DNA of 64,000 nt from Jacaranda mimosifolia (Eukaryota; Streptophyta; Magnoliopsida; Lamiales; Bignoniaceae). Shown one piece after another: positions 12,110 through 22,194 of the stretch; the stretch's first letter is position 1, and each line of letters begins with the position of its first letter. Position numbers and translations under genes: made by a program. The stretch spans positions 14,150,501 to 14,214,500 of the forward strand of contig CM032133.1 of NCBI GenBank assembly GCA_018894105.1, in the 5' to 3' direction. A model generated the notes under the pieces. That model did not search any database. It saw only the letters and a list, made by a program, of their open reading frames with translations, and was not told where the DNA came from.

Positions 12110-13800
12110 GTATTCATGCATGGATTTGGATTTTGCTTGGCTTGGATGATTGGTTCTTGTGAAGAATTGATCAACATCACCATGTACTCAATCCATATGA
12201 TGGGTTGGCGTATATGGATGATCTTGTTTGTGGCTCCTTGATTGATGGATTAAATCATGCTATTATGTGCTTTAAATGTTAAATCATGTGATGGGTATGT
12301 TTTAATTCATTTTGCCTAATGTTGAATATTGATTTAGCATTGGTGGGTGTTATATGTTGATATAGCTTGTTGTGAATGGTCTCAAGTTGTTTTGGTCATT
12401 TTTCGGTCCAATATGATTGGATATTTTTGGAGATTTTTGAAGAATATGATTCTTGCTTAAACTTGTTTTTCAAGCATCTTTGGGCACTTGATATTTCAAT
12501 TTTAAAAGCTGTTTTAATCTGAAATCGTCACGTATGTTGTGTGTTTTGATGTTTAGAAGTTGTTCTAACATTCTTGGTGGCTTGACTTGGCCGTGACCCC
12601 AAAACAGGGGAGCTGCTGGCACTTGGCAGCCCACAGCAGGGCAGTGGCTGACAGCTATTACCCAGCAATGTGCAAGTCTCGGCCAGCAGCCCCTAGTAGG
12701 GTTTGGGATGGGTTTTGAGCTTTTCCTTTGGTTCCTTTAGTGACCAAACTGGTTTTGAAACACACACATTGATTGCACAAGTGTTGTGCAAGGCTTCAAA
12801 ATTGTGTTGGACACTTTTGGTTGCTTTTAAAACTTGTTAAAGTTAATTTCCAGTTGTGGCAAAAATATGATGTATAATTGTTATGTTTGTTTTTGCTTGA
12901 CCAATTATTTGTTAATTTGATTAGCATTTAATTGATGGAATTGAATGTCAATTCTTGATTTATTTATTGTTCATTTAAGTGTTGAATGGATGGTGAATGA
13001 ATGGGGATGATCATGAGCCTTTAATATTGATTTTATTTGTTTCAAGTTGTTGAAAAGAGTTGTATTAATTGGGGCTTGCATGCCTCTTTTATTTCTATCT
13101 TGTAAATGTTATGAGAGTAGAATTACTAGGAGTGAAGATTTCTTTCTCGTGTAAATGTTACAAGGAGTAAAGAAGACCATTGGAAGCATGAAGACCCATG
13201 AATGTATGAGATACACTCATGTAATAGCTAGATTTAATCAACCCACTTAAAATCAACTAAGTGGTGCACCTATGGCTCTAAGTGCACCACTTGGTTAGGC
13301 TCATGGTCATCACACCCTAGGAGCATGCTAGGCACATTTACTTATTTATGCTTTCCGTATCCTATTGATATATGAAATGCATGATTAGAATATAGAGAAC
13401 ATAAATAAGAAGATAAAATGATGAGATCTTTGCAAGCAAAAACCCTCCACTTAGAATGTCTAAGTGCTTTTTAAATATTAAGTCAAAATGGATATAAATT
13501 AAAAGAGTTTTAATTAATCCATGCCTTATACCAATAGTATGTGGCATGACGATGCTATCATCATTGTGTGATATACATCCAGTCATGAGGGTCACACTTA
13601 GATGGAAAGCTGTGACCATACATACTTAGTATGAGATGCACCTTTGATTTGAGAACGCCCACACATCATACACTTGATCATGGGGGATGTTGTGGTGCTT
13701 GTCTCGAATCAAAGCTTGATTGGTTGGCTTTACTTAACACCATAAAAACTTCGGGGGATTGAGATGAAGGAACCATTTCAATGCCCGATCTTTAGCCATC
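12110..13800 (+). other. Copia untranslated leader / decayed gag start
   Basis: No gag domain is recognisable over about 1.7 kb after the PBS. The region is T/G-rich with stops in every frame. It contains a strong hairpin at 13255-13296. The boundary with the Tekay fragment lies between about 13750 and 13830 and cannot be fixed by eye. Confidence 0.45.
13255..13296. other. 15-bp-stem hairpin in copia leader
   Basis: Arms AACTAAGTGGTGCAC (13255-13269) and GTGCACCACTTGGTT (13282-13296) pair over 15 positions with one mismatch around a 12-nt loop. A GTGCAC self-complementary core in each arm makes it stand out from the surrounding sequence. It could be an RNA structure of the leader (packaging or dimer-linkage type), but that is inference. 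Confidence 0.7.
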
Positions 13801-14100
13801 TCATTGATAACTCCTATTTCACCACCTGGCTAATGGTCATGCTATCTAAACCTCTATTCTCCTTGATGAATAGGTTCTGCTGATGGATCTATAGTCAGTT
13901 GGTCAACCAGAGGAGTTTGTGAAACTTCCTCATTCGACAAAGGTTGTTGGTAAATAGGTACTTCCCACCTAAGAACTCGTGGTACGTTGGCCACACCAAC
14001 CTGGTAGCCTTTCCCTACAACTTGCTATTGCAGGTGCAGGGGTGTCCGTGCTTCCATGGGATGCCATTACACCTGATGCTTCTTAAGCATTTAACCCTGG
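13800..14100 (-). pseudogene. Tekay gag N-terminal fragment (extra copy)
   Basis: Read on the minus strand from about 14078, it begins MASHGSTDTPAPA. It continues with words homologous to the gag start of T7 (46000 downwards), including the shared 'gaggtttgtgaaac'-type phrase near 13915 and 45840. It is separate from the main T2 gag (14340-15610), so two gag N-termini lie head to tail. This suggests a nested or duplicated Tekay insertion. It has stops and is not functional. Confidence 0.6.
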
Positions 14101-14339
14101 GTCATTAATTGTGAAACAATACCTTAATCCTCAACCCTTTCAAATTTCTCAAGCTTACGCAGGGTAAAAGAAGAGAAATATAAATTTAACAAAATTCAAT
14201 AACCTTATAGCAGTAAAAGAAAGAGAATCTATTATTAATATTAAAGGGTAGAATTTATGTATATATATTGGATTAGAGTTATACATTAGTATGTACACAT
14301 GTTCAAAGTGTGAAGATGGTTAAGCTAACTATCTACCTG

Positions 14340-15610
14340 ATCGAAACCAAAATGATAGAGCGAGTATTGGGTACGCCCCATACATCTAAGTTACCCAGCA
14401 AATACTATGCATCCTAGTGGTCAGAAGTTACTACAACTCGATATACATCTGTACAACCGTATCTACGAATACCAAATCATCTAGCTCTAATCCCCCATAT
14501 TAGTGATAACAGACTCGATATTCGCCATTCAAAAACTTAGGTAGAACCTTCAACCACCTATTTTCCCTTATCCTCTTGAGCCTTTGTAGTTGTCTGTTTG
14601 GGTTTAGGGAATTCTTTGAGGAGATACTGATCGCTGCGTCACCTCATGCACCTTCCTAACTTCTTCCAGCAGTTAGATTCCTCATGATTCAAACCTCTAC
14701 AAAATCCATAATCTTTTTTTGGCATCCCAGTTTGGACCTTCTATCATTTCCTACCTAAACCACTTTCCTTATTCGTAGTGATTTTCAGTTCAGAAACTTT
14801 CCTTTGCTTGCTCTTTTTCTCATAGGTAGATACTTCAAGAGGTTTGTGTTCCAACTTCGCTAAGGCTTTCTCGAAATTAGACTACTTGTAAGGCGCAAGG
14901 GTTTGTTGTATCTCCAATCTCAATCCCATAACATATTTCTCCTTCTTATATTCTCATTTTCCCGATATTTGCGGTGCATACCGAATCAACCTATTAATTT
15001 TGCTTCATATTGCCACACTGTTATATCTCCTTAGATAAAACTCTCAAATTCTTGTTCTGAGCATCTCTTACTTCTTAAGGTATGAATCTATCCATAAATT
15101 CCTATACGAAGTTATCCCAGGTATAAGGTATCTTTTTCTGCTCCCTTCGTTGACTTACCAAGGTCCACCATTGTCATGCAGCTCCTTCCAACAGATAGAT
15201 GGCAAATATAAGTTTGAGGTTATCTGGGTGACCTAACATTTGAAAAATATCTTCTATCAACCTGATCCAAGCTTCTGCCTTTTGGCGATCTGATTCAACT
15301 ATAAACATTGGGGGATGTAACTTAAGAAAATGTGCTAAAATCCCAAAATCTGGAGGCTCTTCGCTTCTCTTAGGGCTATCTATCTGACCTTGTTGCTGAC
15401 ATATCACATTCATCTATTCTATATCCTCTCCTCTTGCTGTTGAATGTACCCGTGGGTCTCGTGTCCCTTCTTCAACATTCATTGGATGTCTCCATTCTGA
15501 GGTATCTTCTTTCGAATTTTCTTAACCAGGAGAAGGAGTTAGGGATAGTTTTGGTGATGCCATTTGGTGGGCTGCAATCTTCTCAAGAGTAAACCGCATT
15601 TATCTACAAC
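14340..15610 (-). pseudogene. Tekay/Del-like gypsy gag remnant (T2)
   Basis: The reading starts near 15560 with MASPKLSLTPSPG. The retrotransposon gag core is clear at 15413-15130: FLKLHPPMF, then AEAWIRLIEDIFQMLGHPDN, YLLEGAA and a following QWW. The family motif is W..IE.IF..L...D..K..YA..LL...A..WW. The zinc-knuckle region at about 14590-14730 is decayed: the first CCHC has Tyr for the first Cys (YGFCRGLNHEESNC), and the second has a stop and lost His/Cys. Gag would form the retrotransposon particle. Here it has many stops. The gag lies downstream (on the minus strand) of PBS 16252-16263, as expected. Confidence 0.88.
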
Positions 15611-16251
15611 GATTAAACAGAATGTTTTATCAGTTAAAATATAGTCGTTGTTAGTTCTTGATGCGCAAGGGTTAGGATATATATATATATATATGCAGAC
15701 CGTTCAGTATCCTACAATTCGAACAAAGATTTCATTGCTCTTGTCCTTTTCCTTTTCTCATTCCCAACTTAAGCAATTCCAAAGTCAAGCTTAACATGCA
15801 CTAAACAAGAATTTCATATCCAAGGATTGTATCCCAGTATACCCTAAACATCCCTTAACTCAAGCATACTCGTTTAAAGTGTTTCCATAATCAAACTTAT
15901 TTCCTATAGTTCGAGAATTATATCCTAGGATCAGATTCTACAACAACTTAGGTTTTCCTTATCCCAAATGTTTGCATCTCGGATGATTCCCAATTCAAAT
16001 TTAATCTCTAGTAACCCATCGATTCCAGTTACAACAGTCAATTTTGAGATAATCTAGGTCATTGAAATCTAAGCTCTTTTCTTTCTCTACGTCCATTAGC
16101 CATCATGCAGTACATAACTCCCTTTATCAATATCAAACAATTTAACTTCATCTCAAATCCTCGAATCACATAGAATTTTCTCAATATGCAAAAAACCTAA
16201 GGTTTGTATCTTAGGATCCTGTCCCAGTATAGCTCGGATTTTCAGACCCAA
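15611..16251 (-). other. Tekay leader between PBS and gag (T2)
   Basis: Non-coding leader homologous to 38340-38850 in T6, for example around 'tcccttaactcaagcatac' at 15856 and its partner at 38562. A short (TA)n run lies at 15678-15694. Confidence 0.7.
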
Positions 16252-16263
16252 GCTCTAATACCA
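16252..16263 (-). other. Tekay primer-binding site (T2)
   Basis: On the minus strand it reads TGGTATTAGAGC, one base off the tRNA-iMet complement. It sits four bases from the LTR end at 16268, which fixes the minus-strand orientation of T2. Confidence 0.88.
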
Positions 16264-16267
16264 CGCC

Positions 16268-18395
16268 TGTAGCACCCGACTCGGGATATAGTCCGCAAGG
16301 CAGAATGCCACCTAATTCAGTCCTATTAATATGCAACAACATATCCGATAGGCCCATATTTTTCCAATAACATCAACAATTATCAATACGCAGCATGCTT
16401 CATACTTAATGCAAACTTAATATCAGAGTGTTATAAACTATACTAACTTTTCAACAGTACTTGAGACCAAAATGTCATCTCCAATATCAAAACATACATG
16501 CCATAAGTCTTAATTCAACCTAACATATTACAACATCTCTAACCCAAGATAATCAAGGGTGACTTCATATATATACATACATTTACCAAAATACTATTAT
16601 AAATCATATCCTTGTCAATTCTGCCATCGATCAGTGTACCATATCTCATACCCGCTTGAGAGAAATCAAATGACACATGAGGGTGAGTCTTAAGGACTCA
16701 ATGAGGGATAATAAATAACAATACAAGGATCTGTCGAAGAATCAGTAATTCAACATAGCACAACTGGCATAAATAAATAAGAAAAGCATGAATGTCAGAT
16801 AAAAAATGTTTTCAAATAATTAGTCACTGCTAGTTTGAAGACTGTAACTATTAGCTCATTGGCATGGTTATCTCGATTGAACTTGCTCGGGAGGTTTAGG
16901 GACATCTCAACCAATCATAGTCAAGAGGAATTTCTTTGATCTTATTCGGGAGGTTTAGGGACATCTCAATCAATCCCAGTTCGGAAGAAATTTACCATTG
17001 GCTCATATGGCCTGCGACATCAGCCTAATCGAGACTGGGAAACCACTCCAGCCTTATTGCTCCTTGAGCAAAGTACAATTAAGAATAGCAAACTCAATCA
17101 CATATACAACTCAATAAAATAAGCATAGCATGTATATCAGACTACCCTTCTACCCTCGTAACAATTCATTAATTCAATACTATTATTTTGATATTAACAT
17201 TGGCTCGAGCAAGACAGCTCGGCAATAACACTGACTCAAGCATAACAGCTTGGCAATAACATTGGCTCAAATATAACAGCTTGGCAAGGCACTAGGCCCA
17301 TCAATTCTCCCATACCAATCTTTTAGTACAATCAATTAATTAGTACATTCAATCAATCGATAACTAACAAGGTAGAAATAATAACAATACATTCAATCAA
17401 TCGATAGCCAACAAGGTAAAGACAATGAACTTCACAATACAATTTTATTAATGCCATCATGGCGAACAACGATTGACAAAATCAATCAAGGAAGCCAACA
17501 CGGTTAAACAACAATACACGATACGGATTCAATCTAAACGATAACATCTGAAACAATGAAATGTTCATGGCGCCAAAATAGTAAAAATCAATTGATTCAA
17601 AATAGTTTCGATATACGATTAACAAGTTCAACGATTAACGATATTCAATAAACGATAATCAAGTTATTAGAACCTCATAAGGTATAGAAATTAGCAATAA
17701 ACGATAGCGATAATCAAGATAATAGAACCTTACAGGGTTCAAAAGGCAACAATAAATGATAACGATAGTCAAGATAATAGAACCTCAAAGGGTTCAGAAG
17801 TCAACGAATAACGATGAATAATGACAGATATCAAATTGATTGAACCTCATAGGGTTCGGAAGTCAATGAATAACGATGGTCAATGACATGTATCAAATTA
17901 ATAGAACCTCATAGGGTTTGAAATTCAATAACAGATAAATTAAATCGATATGGATATCAAAGTGATAGTCTCTCAGGGCATTCAACAATCAATAATAAAT
18001 AATAATCAATCAATACAATTACCTGGTTGGTGGAACCTCTCAGGGTTCAATAATTAATGAATAGCTATAATCAAAATAATAACCCAAAGTGGGAGACCCT
18101 CACAGGGTTTTCAAAACGAAGAACATATAGGTTTAATCAATACAAGTACCAAAGCAGTAGGCCGTCACCTTAATAACCTTCGAAGTGTAAGTCAATGCCT
18201 ACTGGTTTGCTAGATCCAACTTCTCGTCACCTGACCAAAAGATAGGTTCACTATCAAATTCCTTATTCGACCATATAATATGATTACACGCTTAATAGTC
18301 TAAAATTGATAATCACTCGATTTATACAATAATTAGGGTTCGTTCATCTTAAACATCACAAAACGTGCAAATCACGATGGTCTCGATAAATGATT
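16268..18395 (-). mobile_element. Tekay-like LTR T2 (subfamily B), truncated
   Basis: It begins tgtagcacccgactcggga, the 3' LTR end on the minus strand. It carries the LTR dyad at 16684-16700, two 'gggaggtttagggacatctc' units (16890-16970), three 'caagcataacagcttggcaa' units (17205-17290) and a ~57-bp repeat block (17640-18110). These modules match T4 and T5 and define subfamily B. The other LTR terminus is missing. Copia RT sequence begins abruptly at about 18400, so T2 was truncated there. Confidence 0.85.
17640..18110. repeat. ~57-bp degenerate tandem repeat in T2 LTR
   Basis: About seven units are spaced 54-60 bp apart, each with a 'gaacctcatagggttc'-type quasi-palindrome followed by 'caacaataaacgataacg'-like filler. 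It is homologous to the larger array in T4 (27230-28295). Confidence 0.8.
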
Positions 18396-18408
18396 AATAT
18401 CGGGTTCT

Positions 18409-19825
18409 AAGTGGATCTATAAGTGGAAGCTTGGAGTAAATGGAGAGGTAATGACCTTTAAGGCACGACTAATGACAAAGGGTTACACTCATAGACCTAG
18501 CATCGATTTTGGGAAAACTTTTTCACCGATCTCTATGCCTAAGTCCATTTGGATTCTACTTGCCATAGCCATATATTATGACTATGAGATATGGAAAATG
18601 GGTGTGAAATTTGCTTTCCTCAATGAAGATATTGAAGAAGAAATCTATATAGAACAACCACAGGGTTTTTACATCCAAGAAGAGTGAGCAAAAGGTTTGC
18701 AAACTCTAGAGATCCATTTATGGACTTAAACAAGCTTCCCAAAATTGGAACATACGTTTTGATTAGAAAGTCAAATCGTTTGGCTTTTCAAAAAGGCGTA
18801 TGGACCATGTGTATATATGAAGGCTAGTGGGAGTAGTATACAGTTTATTATGCTCTATGTGAATGGCATCCTTCTCATTGGGAATAAGGTAGGAATGTTA
18901 TAGCGTACTAAAGTATAGTTATCTATACAATTTTATGTGAAGCATTTGGGATAAGCATTCTACGTATTAGGAATACATATCTATAGAGATAGATCGAGGA
19001 GGATGCTGGGGCTTGCCCAAACCCAGTACATTGATTAAAATACTAAAGAGGTTTAGTATGGAAGAATCTATTTAGGGATTCCTTCCCATAGGACATGCCA
19101 TTCATCTCTCCAAGTCTATGGCCTCCAAGACTGAAGACGAGAGACAGAGGATGTCCCATATGCCTTATGCATCTGTTATAGGGAGCATAATATATGTAGT
19201 TCAATTTACAAAACTGAATGCGGCACACTCACTAAGTGTTACGAGTAGGTTCCAATCCAATCCCAGTGAGAATCCCTGGATAGCCATTAAAATGATCCTT
19301 AAGTACTTGAGAAGGACTAAGGACATGTTTTTGGTATATGGCAATTGAGAATTAAAACTCGAGGGGTTTTTGGATTCTAGTTTCCAATCCGATGTAGATG
19401 ACCTGAAATCCATTTTTGGATTTATATTTTGCCTCAATGGTGGCATGGTGAGTTGGAACAGTTCCAAACTGGACACTACAACCAAGATAACCACTAAGGT
19501 GAAATAATTTGTGGTTTTGGAAATCGCAAAGAAATGTGTTTGTATGAAAAACTTCATCCAAGAGTTGGATGTAGTGCCTAGCTTACATTAGCCCATAGTT
19601 GTCTTCAGAAGACAACTTAGGACTTGAGCCTAGATCTCATCAACAATCCAAACACAGTAAATGCATTATCATTTGATATATGATATCAATTGATAGAGGT
19701 GACAACTAAGTAGATAAGGTTGCCTCAAAAGAGAGTATAGTAGAACTACTATTTAAACCCCTAAATACAAACGATCTTTGAAGGACATCTTGAAAAGATG
19801 GGCCTTAAGACCATGGGAATTGGCT
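18409..19825 (+). pseudogene. Copia reverse transcriptase-RNase H remnant
   Basis: Reading through shifts and stops gives the C-terminal pol of a Ty1/copia element. At 18409 it reads KWIYKWKLGVNGE, at 18460-18690 FKARLMTKGYTHRPSIDF and KMGVKFAFLNEDIEEE, and near 19010 LGLPKPSTLIKILKRF-like words. At 19150-19350 it reads MSHMPYASVIGSIIYV and WIAIKMILKYLRRTKDMF. The RNase H tail near 19640-19740 has SKHSKC and DKVASKES. The catalytic YVDD box at 18856-18867 reads YVNG, so both metal-binding aspartates are lost. Reverse transcription is therefore impossible from this copy. N-terminal pol and gag are missing. Confidence 0.92.
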
Positions 19826-19828
19826 TTA

Positions 19829-19842
19829 GGGCAAGTGGGAGT
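19829..19842 (+). other. Copia polypurine tract
   Basis: gggcaagtgggagt abuts the 3' LTR start at 19843. This is the plus-strand primer position for copia reverse transcription. Confidence 0.85.
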
Positions 19843-21109
19843 TGTTGGAATAGTGCCCTGCAAGCCAATTAGATTGGCCTTGTAAACTATTTCCTTATAA
19901 GATAATCTTGATTGAGTGATATTCATTATATGGCTATCTTTATCTTATGCTCATTATTTGCTTCATTAGCATTTAGATGAAGCCCTTAAATCATATTAGA
20001 CTATGGGACTTGATCATGCATCGGATGGTGATCATGGAATAGGTCTTACACTAACGATGCATAAATCCAAAGGTTGGATGTTGCTATGTTCTATGAGCAA
20101 TCCCATATGAGATATGGATACATGTTAGTAGGTGCTTATTATAGAACAAGGCACTGAAGGCCCGCTCGGATAAACCACTAGCTAGTCGAAGTGGCAAGTT
20201 CTCCAACTTACACTAGTGTATATTATTAGTTATTTGACCTCAGGATCCATGTAACCATGTATTTGGTCCTTATGCTTTCACTATTCCTTGGTCACTTAGC
20301 GGGCCACTCGGGTCGAGATTGGGCATGAGCTACTAGACATGGAGGTTTGTGAGATCCAAGATGGAATCCAACTCCTCGTTTTTGTGAAAGGCAAGTGCAT
20401 CTCCTATGTATTTTATAATTGTTGATTCCAAGAAATCTTTGTGCAATGTGATGTGATAATTTGAAAAAGTATTTCGAAAGATGAGGTCACTAAGGGAATC
20501 AAACATTGACAACAGAAGCATAGCATCGAGGCTATTAAGGAGCCAACTAATATCGTGCTCTAAGCCTCTTTCGAGAAATAGAAGACGAAGGACCGTATTT
20601 GCATGATACATGTAATGCTAGAATCATTCTCTAAGAGCATTCATTTCGGCCAATTAGTTGGGCTCCATGGACTTGATGTTGAACATCGACCATAGAGATT
20701 TGGTACTCTTCAATTAATGAGATTAATTGAATTGAGTCCTTTAGTTTAAAGGAGTTTAAACTAATGTGAATGTTTGATATTCCATAAGTTAAAGGAGTTG
20801 GGAGCTCATGTCTAATGAATGGTAGAATCTATTGGGTCACATACAAAAGCCAAGAGCTTGACCTATTGAAGGAAGGAGAGTTTTCTAGGAGCTAGAAGAA
20901 AAACGTTGGTGCATCTACTGAGCCAGTGAGGAGTTTCTTTAACGGTTGAAAAAGAGTTTTCTTGCTCCTTGAATTTTCTGATTTGACCAAGGTAATTCCC
21001 CACCGTAAATATGATTGCTATGCATGTCTTGATCCTTGGGGGTGTGTGTGGGTTGGTCATATTCATGTTTTGTGAAAATTTTTGGATCCTAGTACCATAC
21101 ACACCTACA
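19843..21109 (+). mobile_element. Copia 3' LTR with two deletions
   Basis: 1,267 bp against 2,201 bp for the 5' LTR, with the same termini. The first deletion joins 'tcttacac' to 'taacgatgc' near 20050. The second joins 'agctagaag' to 'aaaaacgttgg' near 20900. Both look like illegitimate recombination at short matches. The rest aligns well with the 5' LTR, with scattered substitutions. The frames on the minus strand at 20333-20611 and 20863-21102 are LTR chance frames, also seen in the 5' LTR. Confidence 0.9.
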
Positions 21110-21114
21110 TTTTA

Positions 21115-22190
21115 TCCATAAAATATATATATATATATCTAATTTTATTTTTTCTATTTTTTTCAAATTTTTATTATTTGAAAGGATAACAACTTTTTCT
21201 GTTATTCACTTTTTTCTGTTATTTGTGAAATATAATATAAAGATCCAGTTACATTTATACAAAAAAAAAAAAAAAAAATGAGAATGAACATAATAATTTA
21301 TTTTGTCCATATGTTATTTTACATTCTAGTTTCATCCTCATATCCTATCATTAATTTATATTTTAAAATCAATTTTGAGTTTATAATTACATTATCAATT
21401 TGTTATAATTTTAATTTTATATTACTAATATCACTTTTTTCTTCACTTAATTATTCGATAACTAAGCTATGAGTCAAATTAAAAGGTTTCGATTAACTTA
21501 TATACTAATATTTTTTAACATTATAATTATTTTATATATTTATTTTAATTTTTAATTTTTTTTATCTTTACTATCATAATTTTGTCTTGGCTTAATTTAT
21601 TTTTAATAAAAAAATTTAAAAAAATAAGATTTTTTAAATTCTTGGGAGCTAATATATTATCTAATTCTTTATATTTTAAGTTTTAACTTAATATATACTC
21701 ATCTTCTTTTAAGTTTAAAGTAATTTTAAAGTATTATAATTTTAAGTTTTTTCAAACAACGATCTTTTAAGCGATCAATCTTGTGTTTATATTCTTCTCA
21801 TATATTTTTGTTTTTTAGTGCAACTATCTTTTAAGTTTTGGTTACATTTTTCTTCTTTTGTATATAATCAAATTCATAAAATTTTATCTTAGGAAGTTTT
21901 TAATTTTTTTAACTTCTCACTGAATAATCTTAAAATTTATTTTTTATGATATCATGTATATGAAATTTTCTATATATGTTCCAAGATTTTAAATATTAAA
22001 TTTTAAAACTTTAAATTTAATTTTACTTGACTATTTTTTGAAGTAACATTTAATTTTACTAATTATTTGACTATTTTTGTGATATTTTTAATTTTATATA
22101 ATTATTTTTAGTCATATTTAAATATATTGAAATTTTAAAGAATTCGTGCATAGCAGAGGGATGATGGTAGTACTATTATATATAGCATAG
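21115..22190 (-). mobile_element. Helitron-like element H1, 5' half
   Basis: This continues H1 after the copia insertion and matches the reverse complement of H2 at 30830-31860. Its minus-strand 5' end near 22150-22190 has the Helitron-like start words 'gctatatataatagta' and 'catccctctgctatgcacg'. In plant Helitrons a C-rich GTGCTATGCAC dyad follows the TC-start. Tekay LTR T3 sits immediately next to this end. The poly-A tract at 21263-21279 and the frame at 21278-21472 are not genes. Confidence 0.6.
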
Positions 22191-22194
22191 GTTT

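Larger units (their letters stand above)
9895..21109 (+). mobile_element. Ty1/copia LTR retrotransposon, chimeric, inserted in H1
   Basis: The element starts TGTTGGAATAGTGCC at 9895 and ends CCTACA at 21109. It is flanked by a perfect 5-bp duplication TTTTA (9890-9894 and 21110-21114). It has a 5' LTR (9895-12095), PBS (12098-12109), leader, RT-RNase H remnant (18409-19825), PPT (19829-19842) and 3' LTR (19843-21109). Gag, protease and integrase are absent. In their place lies a minus-strand Tekay fragment (about 13800-18395). The interrupted host is Helitron-like H1, whose sequence rejoins exactly when the copia element and one duplication are removed. Many stops show that it is old. Confidence 0.92.
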
